A stretch of DNA of 64,000 bases from Dendrolimus kikuchii (GCA_019925095.2 CM034405.1:14781401-14845400), one strand, 5' to 3'. Positions 20,920 through 31,949 are shown, numbered from the stretch's first letter. A program made the numbers and translations. Notes: generated by a model not told the origin, from the sequence alone.

Positions 20920-21075
20920 TACTTAAGGTAAGCAAGTTACGTGTTATAAATACAACGGACTCTGGGGCCGATCCCAAACACCCAGACCTTATTAAATAAT
21001 GGAAAGTTCGTTACCATACCAGAAGTCGAACCCAAGACCTCGGCATTCCAGTGTGCAAGGAGGACAAAGCTTTAC
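20920..21075 (-). mobile_element. tRNA-headed SINE (family H), partial
   Basis: Inverse of the 52706-52960 copy: GGGGCCGATCCCAAACACCC and CCATACCAGAAGTCGAACCC (diverged B box GGGTTCGAC). The head end is lost. Confidence 0.8.
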
Positions 21076-21394
21076 AATATTCAATCAGAGTCTTCTTATC
21101 TTTAGGTATCAACAACCTAAAAATCCGTACAATTCGATGTGCACACGCCTATCGGCTTCATACCATACATTACCATGTACTCCACACCTTCTGTACACAA
21201 TAATAACACCCTGTAGCCTGTAGATAACTACACGAGCGTTTTTACGTAAATAATTTTATGGGGTGAATGACTAAATGCGAAGATAACCGCGGAACGGATC
21301 TGTAATTATACCGGATTGCACAATCGATGAATTAACTTTGTATGAAATTTATTTTGTATTTAGATTGTTATATGAAACAACGGATGTGAAATTG
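21076..21394. other. No recognisable gene or element
   Basis: Nothing recognised. Confidence 0.4.
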
Positions 21395-21605
21395 AATCTT
21401 GTATCATCCTTCACACAATCCATCCATCTGTTTTTTGGTTTACATTTGTATCCATCAATCTTCTAGTGTAACAGTTTTTTTGTCACATGACTTTCATCCC
21501 TTCTCATTACATGCCCATAAAACCTTAGTTCTTCTTGCTCTCAAGTTTTCAGTCATGGGTGCAACTTTCAAAGATCGCAACATTCTCATCTCAGCTGCGT
21601 GGAGA
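21395..21605 (-). pseudogene. RTE-clade reverse transcriptase C-terminal fragment
   Basis: On the minus strand, MRMLRSLKVAPMTENLR followed by frame-shifted sequence matches the fragment at 36985-37475 (FKVAPVTEK). This is the region shortly before the end of RTE-type polyproteins ('RWM.GVTR.DRVRN..IRG.LKVAP'). Heavily mutated. Confidence 0.65.
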
Positions 21606-21704
21606 CGTTTCTGATATATCACTTAACTGGACTAACATTCGGACCCGTGTAAAGAATAATATTATATATTGTACCATATTTCTCAATTTTATTGTACAAC
21701 TAGC

Positions 21705-21945
21705 TGTGCCCGCGACGCCGTCCGCATGGAATTTGTTTTTAAAGCTCCCCCGATTTTGAAACATTTTTCATTGCTGCTCCGCTCCTATTGGTCTTAGCGT
21801 GATGATATATAGCCTATAGTCTTCCTCGATAAATGGGCTATCCAACACTGAAAGAATTTTTCAAATCAGACCAGTAGTTCCTGAGATTAGTGCGTTTAAA
21901 CAAACAAACAAACAAACTGTTTAGCTTTATATATTAGTATAAGAT
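21705..21945 (+). repeat. Dispersed repeat family S
   Basis: ACTAGCTGTGCCCGCGACGCCGTCC at the start, GGCTATCCAACACTGAAAGA in the middle and an AAACAAACAAAC tail before 'TATTAGTATAAGA'. This is a very common lepidopteran repeat type; related pieces are at 37995-38205, 52425-52580 and 59943-60270. Confidence 0.6.
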
Positions 21946-22002
21946 GTCAATTAAAAGATGTGTTTTATAAATGTTTTTAATTTATTTTAGAAAATAATTA
22001 GT

Positions 22003-22238
22003 CAGCAGACAAATAACACTACACATTTATATTCCCAAGGTAAGCACGTTACGCTAATCTTATGGGTAAAGGACCAGACCCCCACGGACCTCTGGGGGCT
22101 GATTTCAGACACCCAGACCATGGTAAAAACGGACGCTTACGAAATTTACCATGCCAGGAATCGAATCTGAAGCCTCTGCATTGCAGTGAGGTAGGTCGGC
22201 AAAGGTTTAGCCCGTTTAACCACAGAGGCCGCCGTGTT
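22003..22238 (-). mobile_element. tRNA-headed SINE (family H), near full-length
   Basis: Head at the right: CACAGAGGCCGCCGTG region and GATTCGATTCCTGGCAT (B box, reverse of about 22150-22166). Body shares GGGTGTCTGAAATCAGCCCC with 52706-52960. Confidence 0.85.
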
Positions 22239-23394
22239 TAATTCCCTGAGTAGAGGAGACGCTGAAGATCGACCTTCACTCATCTGATAACCAAATGAGA
22301 CATATTTTTTTATCGAATTATATTGATTTATAAACATGCCTATGATAGCTTGCCAATCGAAAAATGTTCATGACTATTATTAATTAAATTGATTTTAATA
22401 ATTTTTATAACTGAACAAATTTACTTTCAACTGATAGTTTTTCATATGGAGAATATGCCTGGACAGGCTTGCCTACTTATTTTTCTTCATGGCAACCTGG
22501 CAAGCAGGTATGAACAGGTAAGTCAATATAGGTAAGTTGTTCGCAGTACAGTTCAGAATCGATGGTCCTGCCTGGCGGTAACAGCTCATGATGAATAATG
22601 CCCTTCCAATCCCACCATATACACAGCATCACCTTGTTGAGATTCACGCATTTTAACAATAAGAAAAACAAATGAAAATCACACATTTTCCTAATTTGAA
22701 TTTGGAATTGTCTTTTTTAAAATTAAAACTTTTTAATAATACCAAAACCAGCCAGATACAAATGGTATAGCCAAAGAGATCTTATTACAAGTTCATACAT
22801 ACTATATGCGAAAAGACTTTTCCCCCAACCTATTAATTTGATACAAAATATATCTCATCTAATTATCAGATGCGTGAAGGTGGATCTTCAGCATTTCAGA
22901 CTACCTGTACGGTTCAACGTACAGCGTTTTGCTGACGGTGGGGCTTACTTTAGGCTCCTGTAATATTATGATATTACCATAAATAAAGTTCACAAATATT
23001 TTATGATCGAGTTGCTATTAGTCGTAACATACGACTTCAACTACCACTAAGTTGAACCCAGGGATCAGCATCCAAGCTCAACTAGTACGAGAATAAATCC
23101 CTGTAAGCAACGCAAGGTGTATTTTTTTTACCCTACTATAAGAAAGCACCAGCGCTCCAACAACTATTGCCAGCATCCACCACTATAAGCAAGAGCAAGT
23201 GTACCTGTACACTACCTCTATCTAATCCTAGTTGCAAACGTCTATAGATGTCGATAACCACTTTCCATCAGGTGCTCTCTGTTTTTTTAAACGCTACTCC
23301 TCTGCCATATATTAGGGCAGAGGGTATTTTCCTTCCTGCTCTTTTTATATATTTTTTGTGAAAATAAATATGGCCTGTCTACTTTGTTTCTTTT
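22239..23394. other. No gene; one retroposon-tail fragment
   Basis: At 23225-23280 GTTGCAAACGTCTATAGATG and ACCACTTTCCATCAGGTGC resemble the family A/LINE tail. The remainder is unrecognised AT-rich DNA. Confidence 0.45.
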
Positions 23395-23790
23395 ATTTCT
23401 GAGTTGAAACTTCTTTGGAATCGTTGTGATTTGAAGCTCGTTGAAACGAAAAAAAAGCGACACCAAAAAGAAATATTTCATCATTTAAACACTGCTCATA
23501 AAAATAGAGTTGGAAATATTTTGAAGTTCATAAATCAAATTGAAACTAGAGTATTTGTTTCCTATTTTAGTTATCATAAGCTTTTCGTGTCACTTTTTTA
23601 GGCTAAAACTGAAAAATTGAAAATGATACTTAAGAAGTTTATTTTAAATTATAATATGTTGACGGATGTAGGCTAAAGAAATTATATTTATATTAATAAA
23701 ACTTAGAGAAGAATTATCTGTGAGTATATTCTTTGAAGTTTCATTTCTACTGCGTGTGAACTGCACACACTGTTTCTATTTTTTTCAATG
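23395..23790 (+). repeat. Dispersed repeat family D
   Basis: GTTGAAACTTCTTTGGAATC at the start, GAGTTGGAAATATTTTGAAG in the middle, then a right half (CTTAAGAAGTTTATTTTAAA ... GAAGAATTATCTGTGAGTAT) shared with 39975-40370 but not with 35283-35612, ending ACTGCGTGTGAACTGCACAC. Two variants of the family therefore exist. Confidence 0.8.
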
Positions 23791-24179
23791 AACACTTACT
23801 ATCTATAACAATTTTTACGTATAGGTGCTCTCTGTTTGCCTGCATCAAGCAATAAAGTGAATAAAAAGAATTAATCTATCTTGAAGTGAGATCTAGAGAT
23901 TCTAAGTTTGAAAATCAAATACACGAGCGCATTACAATGCAAGGGTTAGAGATCGGATTTTGATGGAATTGGACAAACTCAATTTACTTACAAATAGGTT
24001 AGTGGCAACATTGGGTCAGGAAGCAGTAATTGTGGCGGGAATAGCCATGCAAATCCCATTGCTCGCTGTGCAAGGATAACAAGAGAAAATAAACTTTAAG
24101 ACTTTCGAAACTATGTTGAAATTTGTCCATTCTCTCGAATGGACTGCGACAATATTACTTAGATTTAGATTATGATAGA
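23791..24179. other. No recognisable gene or element
   Basis: Nothing recognised. Confidence 0.4.
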
Positions 24180-24310
24180 ATAGAATAAACTTATTGGGTA
24201 ATAAAAATTATGAAAATATATACAAAAACAGCTTAGAGTTGTACAAATGGCGTCCTAAGCGCTGGTAGCGATCTTTTCCAGACAACCTTGTGATGGAAAA
24301 ATTGCACAAA
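24180..24310 (-). mobile_element. Jockey-like LINE 3' untranslated fragment
   Basis: GCGATCTTTTCCAGACAACC at 24269-24288 and the surrounding order match the 3' UTR of 25651-26290; no coding part. Confidence 0.5.
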
Positions 24311-24919
24311 TGCTTATGCAGGGTTTTGTTGCACAATATTCTAATAATATATATATATATTAGTATCATTATATACATACATATAGATTTATTATTTACA
24401 AAATCGGACTTGAGATTAATAAAAAAAATGTTTTAAAATAAATATATGAGACAGAAATAAATATTTTAACAGTGGATTCACAGTATATACTTGAAAATGC
24501 TAAGTTATACTATATGTTAAGAAAAATTTCTCGAATTTGGGAAAATTAGGTGATCTAAATTGTAAAAATACTAGGAACAAAAATAAATTAGAAACTCCCA
24601 CATGTAGGCACCATTAAGTTTACAATAGTTTCGTGGGGAAAAGTATAATGCTCTTCAACATTCCCAGATAACGTTCAACAGCTTTCAATGAAGAAATTAA
24701 AAAAATAAAATAAAACAACGTTTGTGCGAGAAGGCTTTTTAAGATACGACGAAAGATTTTTTAGATGATGAATGCAATCGCCACCAAACTTTTTCAGTAA
24801 TCCTTTGTATAAATTACTTTGTTAAACCTTTTATTAGCATAAAGTACATAAAAAAAAAAATGAATAATAATAATAATAATAAGACATACATTTATTATAA
24901 TAATAATAATCATTATGAC
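24311..24919. other. AT-rich; (AAT)n and a family Q fragment
   Basis: At 24735-24800 GACGAAAGATTTTTTAGATG and GCAATCGCCACCAA correspond, inverted, to 46400-46480. (AAT)n runs lie at 24863-24885 and 24895-24912. Confidence 0.5.
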
Positions 24920-25515
24920 CCGCAGGGGGGCTTTGTGGCGAAGCCTTAGGTGAGTAGCGACACCTCGTACCTGACTCCGGGAACCAAGGCAAGGCCCCCG
25001 CCTCCGTGCTTGCCTTAGCTGACCGGCACGGAGTGGAGATCGCTAGAGCTAAGACTCAAGCTCCAGGGGTGGAAGTGATAAATGGCATAACGTCAGAAGT
25101 AAATTCGGTGAACCTACAGCCCACCTCTCTACACCCCTTAGCCACTCATACCCATGTTGCCCCTGTCTTTATGGCATTTTTTGGGGCCCATGCAGGGAGT
25201 GGCGAGTCACCGTTTGCCCATTTTTCCATGTTCCCTGAACATTGCGACGGGCAGACACCATAGTCCCCATATTCCCAGACCCCTAGTACCATTAGCAGTT
25301 CACCACAATAGCTCGGTACTTTTCGTCCTCATTTCCCACAATAGTCCTGCACTGGCCGGGACTTGTCCTTGGCTGCATTATTATATGGTGTAGACAGGGA
25401 TAATCGCCGGTCAGTGTCACGCCACATTTACATTAAATTTGTCAAGGGGCCTCTACGTGTTGGCCTTCCCATGGCCCCACGCAAGCCCCCCAAACGTCCG
25501 GGTCATTTTTATGGC
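24920..25515. other. GC-rich block of unknown origin
   Basis: Sharp compositional change from the (AAT)n run on the left to GC-rich sequence (CCCGCAGGGGGGCTTTGTGG ... GGCCCCACGCAAGCCCCCCA). An 85-codon and a 79-codon frame overlap here with no recognisable domain. A GC-rich block beside a short-unit repeat could be the untranslated region of an R1- or RTE-like retrotransposon lying on the minus strand, but I cannot show this. Confidence 0.4.
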
Positions 25516-25559
25516 CCGTGGTCTTGAAAGACATACAGTATCATTATGAAGTAAAGATA

Positions 25560-25640
25560 TGTTGCTGGGGAGTTTGTTGCGCCGCTTCTTTTCCTTTTGA
25601 CAGTAATTAAAATTGCTTTCGAAGCGGTGGCAGACTCATG
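25560..25640 (+). repeat. LINE 3' UTR fragment
   Basis: GAGTTTGTTGCGCCGCTTCT at 25568-25587 matches the GAGTTTCTTGCGCCGCTTCT at 58139-58158 and, inverted, the 3' UTR of the jockey-like LINE at 50600-50650. Confidence 0.6.
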
Positions 25641-25649
25641 ACTTTCAAT

Positions 25650-25650
<1 letters not shown>

Positions 25651-25688
<38 letters not shown>

Positions 25689-26290
25689 CACTTTATTGCT
25701 CACCAAATATACAATATCAAAAATACACAATTACAATATTGTCATGGTAGAAACAATAGGCGGCCTTATCGCTTAAAGCAATCTCTTCCAGGCACCCTAA
25801 CTTAAGGAATAATTTAACCTAATCTGGCGATGTAGGTGGTGCAGATCATTAAGTAGGTATATCATAAATAAACATACTTAAACTACATAATTTACATATT
25901 AAATACACGTACTTAAATTACTTTATAAACTAAATACATACATATTTATATATACATATGTATATGCTAAATAGTCTATAATATAAGAGTTAGGAATAAT
26001 TATTTAAGGAAAAGTAGTGTTTTCTGAGTGCGTTCTTAAATGTAGGTGATGTTTTGGCCTCTCTGACAGTAATAGGCAGCGCATTCCAAAGTTTGACAGC
26101 CTGCACTGTAAAAGAGTTATCATAAAAAGATGAAGTGTGTGCAGGTGTAGTGAGTTTACGATACGTATGAGTGCGCAAATTGTGGGAAGTAGAAAGGCGA
26201 AGGAATTGAAAACGTTCCTTAAGGTAAGGAGGACTACTAGGAATAAATAATATGTTATAAAGTAATGTGAGAATGTGAGTTTCAATAATT
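25651..26290 (-). pseudogene. Jockey-like LINE, 5'-truncated (second copy)
   Basis: Minus-strand frame ends with LTLLYNILFIPSSPPYLKER, SFYDNSFTVQAVKLWNALP and FKNALRKHYFSLNNYS (stop at 25993), homologous to the end of 7963-8655 (LHLLYSILFIPSTPLYLKES). The 3' UTR contains the TTTAAGCGATAAGG motif and terminates in (TATC)n, seen on the plus strand as (GATA)n at 25651-25687. Only about 95 residues of coding sequence survive. Confidence 0.88.
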
Positions 26291-26479
26291 AATCTGTAAG
26301 ATTCCATTTTGAAGTAAATACATTCATTTTCATATGCCATTGTTGGGACCCCAGTACAATGATTGGCCCTTATTATTTTGTTCCAAACATTAAGAACTCT
26401 TGATATATTTATTTTACTTTGTCGCCATAAAATACACTACAAAATATAATGTATTAAGATTTGTTAAAATATCTATACA

Positions 26480-26940
26480 TCATTATATTAGTACGTGAAG
26501 CAAAAACTTTGTATCCCTTTTTACGAAAATTGCGTGGACGGAGGACTATGAAATTTCGCACACTTATAGTTTATATAGAGAAGATACGGATGCTAATATT
26601 TTTTAAAGCTATGTATAAAAAATACATTAAGGGCCGTTTGCATAACGTTGGTTAAATTTATTTAAGAAACACAAAACGTATTTAACACCCTTATATACAA
26701 TTAGCGTCTCGCAGAACGCAAAATTTGCCGCTTAATATGTTTAAAGAACTGTCAATATGTTTCGTGTAAAATGTATTTAGGCAGTTTAATATGATTAACT
26801 AATTTTATTTAAAGGCGATCGTTATGCAAGCGGCCCTAAATCAATAAAAAAAAAACATTACACACTACCATGTATTTGACACACACGCATATATACTGTT
26901 CTGTTTATTGTTGAAGTCAAATTAAAGTGTAGCAACTTGA
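26480..26940 (+). mobile_element. Non-autonomous Helitron (copy C), 3' truncated
   Basis: Begins TCATTATATTAGTACGTGAA after an A at 26479, follows copies A and B, is interrupted by a MITE at 26631-26836, and stops at GTGTAGC near 26934 before the terminal hairpin and CTAG. Confidence 0.75.
26631..26836. mobile_element. 206-bp MITE with TAA target duplication, nested in a Helitron
   Basis: Ends GGGCCGTTTGCATAACG and, inverted, GGGCCGCTTGCATAACG differ at one position. TAA lies immediately on both sides (26628-26630 and 26837-26839), and the Helitron copies at 13742-13759 and 6147-6164 show the unoccupied ACATTAAATCA. A 3-bp TWA duplication and short TIRs fit a PIF/Harbinger-derived MITE. Confidence 0.88.
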
Positions 26941-27292
26941 CAAGAGAACAACCTCAAAGGGGTGAAACAGGTGTTACCTTTTAACTTTTTTTAACTATTC
27001 AAATTAGTCTGCAATACTTTGACTAGGTTGCCAATCATTGAGTGGGGTGTCAACAATGGTGTATTTTACCCTATATCTTGTATTTTTTCTTCAAGGTCTT
27101 TAAATTATTATGATCAATTCATTGTTACAAGACATTAAATGTAAAGTGGGTGATAGACGTGTGAGGGTGATTCTCCTGCGTCCAACCGCGCGCGTCGGCC
27201 GCATCCAGGATTTCTTTAAAAAATATTATATCTTTTTAAGAATCTTTCCTTTTCAACTGCTTTGTTGATAACAAGTAATATAATTATATAAC
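26941..27292. other. No recognisable gene or element
   Basis: Includes a GC-rich patch CCGCGCGCGTCGGCCGC at about 27184-27200, otherwise nothing recognised. Confidence 0.4.
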
Positions 27293-27490
27293 AGCAGCCC
27301 GTAAAGGTAAGTATACTCTCCACGCTTGTCTAAGATGACTTGGCAGGTTTGACACATCGGTTATCTCGATGTGCAGGTTTCATCACGATGTTTTCCTTCA
27401 TGGTTTGTACATGGTAATTGTAACAATATGCACATTAGGTCGGAACAATTGTCTAAGTGGTGCATGCTTTCCGGCCAGGATTCGAATCCT
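27293..27490 (-). mobile_element. tRNA-headed SINE (family B), head partly lost
   Basis: Matches 15811-16115 from the CACGCTTGTCTAAG block to the B box (GGATTCGAATCC, reverse complement), then breaks off before the A-box region. Confidence 0.85.
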
Positions 27491-28639
27491 TTTAACATTA
27501 ATGAGTTGATAACAATATCGGAAGAAAAAGATATCTTATGCCGACCCCAAATAATTGGGAGACGGTGAAAGAAAAGAGAGAGAACAATAATAAGCGCTAA
27601 TCAGTTAATTGTAGTTAAATATGAATGATCTAGCAATAAAAAAACCTGGTTGCGGTCAATGATGCACGTTGGACAATCGCCTACCAACAAGGAGAATTGC
27701 CCATGAGCAAGTAGGTATCCGTACTTACGGCTCGACGACGATCTGTTTTTTGTTTCTGAAAATTCGCTCGCATATCTATCACCTGCTTTAGTTACATTAG
27801 GTGCATTTATAAATTTCTCAATTTAAAAAATATTCATTGACGTTATTTTCTTTAAAGAATTCTTCAGCCACCATTTTTGTTGCTAATAATACTAAAGACT
27901 CCGGTTTCTATAAATATTAAATTTTTGCATGCGCAGGTAAAATCCTTTTTCTTTTTCAAGCTAAAAACCAAGGAAGCGTTTTGCTTAAAACAAAATTCAA
28001 GATATGCCAGAGCAGATTTTTGCTAAAGTCTTGATTAGATTTTGTTGTGGTTAAATAAGTTTAGTATATATAATTTTAAATTTAGATTTAAACTTTTTGT
28101 TTTGGTTTTCGGGAGTGTAAATGTGTATTTTTTTCACGTTTAAGTATGGATGTGCACGATTTGGGTTTTTAGCCAAGAATTTATCAAAAGTTGTTTGTGT
28201 CAGGAATTTAGAAACTACAAGACCTACAATTTGGTTAAGGCTTCCATTACACGGGTCCAATTTTTGTCATGTGCTTTTTTATTTGAAGATAGACAAGCCA
28301 GCTGGCTAGATACACAAACGATGCAAAGTCATATTTGATTAAAAATGGAATTTTTATATATTCTTAACTTGATTTTATTTCATTATTTATTTCTTTATTG
28401 TTTCTATTTATTCAATAGGAATATATAGTTACTATTTATTGCCTCATTTAGTAACGTTCGCAAAGTGTTAGGATACGAGAAGAAAAAGCAAAATAAACTC
28501 GTACAAAAACGTTTATATAAAAATTTATATGTATAAATAATCTAAAAATAATACTCACATTGCAAAATGAGCTTATAATGCAGATTTAATTAAATAAAAG
28601 GAATTCCTTTTAAAGATAAAAAAAACATTAATAAAGGTC
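27491..28639. other. No recognisable gene or element
   Basis: AT-rich. Three overlapping short frames around 28050-28340 carry no motif. Confidence 0.45.
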
Positions 28640-28810
28640 AATGTCGGGTTTTTAATCAGGGCTAATTCCCGATTTAACCCATAACTTCACATCCTACGAA
28701 TATATTTTTCCCAAATCAACCCATTTCTATTCCCGTTTCAACCCAGAACAATATTTTAATTTTTCATTCGCAAATTGATCCATATCTATTACCAACTCAA
28801 CCCATTTTAA
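28640..28810. repeat. Degenerate tandem motif (TCAACCCATTTCTATTCCCG-like)
   Basis: Words like TTTAACCCAT, ATCAACCCATTTCTATTCCCG, TTGATCCATATCTATTACC and ACTCAACCCATTTT recur at about 30- to 65-bp intervals, implying three or four diverged tandem units. Confidence 0.5.
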
Positions 28811-28817
28811 AATTAGC

Positions 28818-28819
<2 letters not shown>

Positions 28820-28867
<48 letters not shown>
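28820..28867. repeat. (TA)n microsatellite
   Basis: About 23 dinucleotide units at the left border of LINE-Z copy 3. Confidence 0.95.
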
Positions 28868-28868
<1 letters not shown>

Positions 28869-29612
28869 CATAGATACATCCATTGCAAGTTAAATAAAAG
28901 ATTGTAATAATAAATACAACTACATACACCGCCTGCATACCGCCGCCACATCCGCACTCTGGACCGCTTCCACCTTAAATGCCTTCGTACCATCATGAAG
29001 ATCAGATGGTCCGATAGAGTGCGAAATACCGAAGTTCTTCGGCGAGCCAATGTTGGTGGCATTGAAGCCTACTTAATGCGTCGACAGCTTCGGTGGTGCG
29101 GTTACGTATCTCGTATGGCGGAGGAGAGGTGGCCAAGCGCATCTTCTTTTCTGAACTGGAGGAAGGAAAGCGGAATCATGGCGGTCCCTTCCTCCGGTAC
29201 AAGGATGTCCAAAAGTGACACATGAAAAGATGCAATATAGAGCCCTCTCGATGGGAAAGTTTGGCAGGACAGCGGCCAGAATGGCGCAGGATGGTGAAAA
29301 GCCAAGTACGCGAGTTCGAGGTTCAGCGTATAGCTGACCTTGATACTAAGCGCAACCAGTTAAAGGCTCGCCCACCTGCTGCCATGATATACAATTATGA
29401 CAACGACGTACTCACGTGCCCTCGGTGTGCAGGGAGTTTCGCCGCCAAGATAGGCTACATAAGCCATCTTCGCACGCACCAACTCCAATTATCCGACTAG
29501 GGGTCAAAGTGGTCGCCATGCCCGAAAACGGTCGGAACAATCATCATCACAACTACATATTTATAAAAATAAACACAATGACAAATAATACTAAAAAGTG
29601 TATTTCAATTGA
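28866..29612 (+). mobile_element. LINE-Z deletion derivative (copy 3), best preserved
   Basis: Same structure as copy 2: ~80 bp non-coding, then an open reading stretch from [20 protein letters not shown] (about 28940) through [39 protein letters not shown] and SLAGQRPEWRRMVKSQVREF. The frame shifts once near 29220 and ends with CPRCAGSFAAKIGYISHLRTH (C2H2-like, about 29418-29480) and a stop at 29500. A 3' UTR follows to 29612. It is the C-terminal tail of an endonuclease/reverse transcriptase polyprotein. The endonuclease and polymerase domains are absent, so mobility must have been supplied in trans. Confidence 0.85.
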
Positions 29613-29619
29613 GTATATA

Positions 29620-29626
<7 letters not shown>

Positions 29627-29702
<76 letters not shown>
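29627..29702. repeat. (TA)n microsatellite
   Basis: About 35 units, bordered by ATTTATTTAT on both sides (29621-29630 and 29701-29710), just after the 3' UTR of LINE-Z copy 3. Confidence 0.95.
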
Positions 29703-29706
<4 letters not shown>

Positions 29707-29709
29707 TTA

Positions 29710-29935
29710 TGCAGAAGTCGTGGAAGGCCACGACACACCTTCCATGATCAAATTGATCGTGTACTAGCAGAAGGTGATGTCAGGAGCCTTAAGAACAGAC
29801 GAGCGTGCATGACAAGAGTTATGAATATCAAAGAGGCAAGTGAGGTGTGTAAGAATAAGCCTAAATGGCACTCTGTTGTTCGTGCCTACCCCGCAAGGGA
29901 ACTGGCGTGAAGTTATGTATGTATGTATGTATGTA
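29710..29935 (+). pseudogene. RTE-like LINE 3' end with (ATGT)n tail
   Basis: Open to the natural stop at 29910: RSRGRPRHTFHDQIDRVLAE, GDVRSLKNRRACMTRVMNIK and ASEVCKNKPKWHSVVRAYP, the C-terminus of an RTE-type polyprotein ('GRPR..W.DQ... NRRACM.RLM.V.EA..VC.DR..WR.VV.AYP'). A (ATGT)n tail follows at 29915-29935. Only ~65 residues survive. The same 3' end recurs at 34534-34691 and 38535-38580. Confidence 0.85.
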
Positions 29936-29969
29936 TATATTTATTTAAAATCTTAACGAGTTGGACAAC

Positions 29970-30050
29970 GTATCCGCGATGTCCTTTGGCGACGGTAACC
30001 ACTTACCATGAGATGAACCCTGTGCCAGATTGTCTACAAACAAACTTTAA
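29970..30050 (+). repeat. Retroposon tail fragment
   Basis: GGCGACGGTAACCACTTACC and GTGCCAGATTGTCTACAAAC ending in AATAAAAAAG: a LINE/SINE 3' end related to, but distinct from, family A. Confidence 0.55.
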
Positions 30051-30806
30051 TAAAAAAGAAATGAGTAAAGTGTGTATCACACAAAGAGAACATTGAAATA
30101 ATTATTACACTCACGATTGTTCGCATAGTGAATCCTCAACTAAAACCAAATTTAGACACAATTGGACAAATGTGAATCCTAGTGTTCTATTCTCTTGTAG
30201 AACCATATGCGGAACAAAACCCTTGGGAAACGACTAAAAGCATGTATCTATATTTTATTTCCATTAACACACATAGTGTATATGCTAGGTTTAGATCTCA
30301 CGTACTTCTACAAAATGTATCGATGATAAGCCAAGTCGAAATTTTAAAATGGGAAGATGAAGTGAAAACACATTCAACTCTCGATATTTTGACACCCAAA
30401 ATCATCACCATCAACAATAAAATAGTTTTGCAGACAAAACTATTCCATTCATCAAGACGACAAAATAACACATTTATATTCATTATTATAAGTGTATGTA
30501 TCTACTAAATTTCCAGATAATTGGGTTTACATGTATAAAAACTGTAAAAAAAAACATGTATGCAAAGATTAGGTGCATTATGTTGTATGTAATCGTTTTT
30601 AAAATAAAATAATATTACGAAATGTTTCAGTGAAAGAAGAGGTCTTAAAAGTCCTTTTACAAATATATCATAAATAAAATCTTAATCACAAATAAAATGT
30701 ATTTTAAAACCTGCGGTAGGTCCATTTAAGTACACTTTAAAAGCTTATGAACACTGTTTTTGATACGACAATGATCAGGTCAGCCACGCACCTGGCTGTA
30801 TATAAC
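30051..30806. other. No recognisable gene or element
   Basis: AT-rich. A 108-codon plus frame (30182-30508) ends in Ile/Phe-rich sequence and shows no domain. Confidence 0.45.
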
Positions 30807-30940
30807 CCGCAAGAGTTAACTTGAGACCTCGCTCGGATGGCGTAAGCGACGATCGTGACGCGTCGATGCCGAGAGCGGTAAGAAGGCGGGGGTCGGAGAG
30901 GAGCGCGCATTCCGCTCAGGTCTCAAGTTAACTCTTGCGG
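30807..30940. mobile_element. 134-bp GC-rich element with perfect 23-bp TIRs
   Basis: CCGCAAGAGTTAACTTGAGA (start of the 23-bp left arm, 30807-30829) is perfectly inverted at 30918-30940. The 88-bp centre is strikingly GC-rich in AT-rich surroundings. Flanks ATAAC (left) and ATAAT (right) could be a 5-bp target duplication with one change. Perfect TIRs suggest a young MITE; superfamily not determined. Confidence 0.8.
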
Positions 30941-31945
30941 ATAATAAGATCATTCAGTGTCTTGGCGTAATATTTAAGACTTTAATTATACGTATTTTTT
31001 TTGTAGAAGTGATACATTAGAAACCAATAATTTTGAATTTGCTATTATTATAGTATAAATAAAGTAGTTTTGGAAGTAAAAATATATTTTTAATAGAATT
31101 AATTACAACGTTTTTCTGAATATTATTCAGAAGAATAATATCTTAATATATTATAAATTACATTGCAAAATGTCAAACAGGCACGAAAATATCGGTCGTT
31201 AAAACAACACTGATACAAAATAAAATAGAGGTAATAAAATTAAAGAGACTATTTCCAACTAAAGTAAATAATTAAACTATATTTAATCACGTGTAATAAA
31301 TATACTGTCTGTTGTTATGTCTAGGGCCCTTCTCAGCCGCATTGCATCTCAGATTAATGCATTTTATTGTCGCCTCACAAACGACTTTTATGTCGTATTT
31401 GCATATTTTTATGGTTTTCTGGCGGTGAAATTAAAGTATTATAAAACCGATGCAACTCATTGCGATACAGTCATAAGTCGTAAAATATTGTTGGCGCTCG
31501 TAAAATTCGCATGAAATAAAAATCGTTCGAGCAAAAAATGTTGCCGCGACATTTAACATTATCGATAAAGTGCAGGGCGGCACTAGTGTCCATCGTCGGC
31601 TTGAAGGGCTCTACTCTGATTTCAAATAAATAGTCTAATTCTAATATTAATAAGCTTGGGAGCAATTGTATGGCGCGGAATGCGATCTGACGTAATATAA
31701 ATGTATGGTGAAATTTCGAGTGGATCAGGACTTGTTGAGAGCCTGCAGTTGTCAGTAAATCTTGCTTATAAAAATATTGCTTATAGATTTTGAAGTCAGG
31801 TCAATTATATGTTCTTTTTTTCTACAGTTTTACGGTTAGTTTAAATAAAACATTTGAATCAACGGAAACCGATAACAGTTGGAAGAAATCACATTAACCT
31901 AAAATAATCTAATTTAATTTTATTGTTACAATAATTTTTTTACAT
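30941..31945. other. No recognisable gene or element
   Basis: AT-rich; a GC-balanced patch at 31545-31615 has no match in the window. Confidence 0.45.
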
Positions 31946-31949
31946 CAAA

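Noticed and set aside
28727..29062. 111-codon minus-strand frame with Tyr-Ile repeats
   Set aside because: Antisense to LINE-Z copy 3 and running through the (TA)n tract.
30182..30508. 108-codon plus-strand frame
   Set aside because: No domain; the second half is low-complexity Ile/Phe/Lys.
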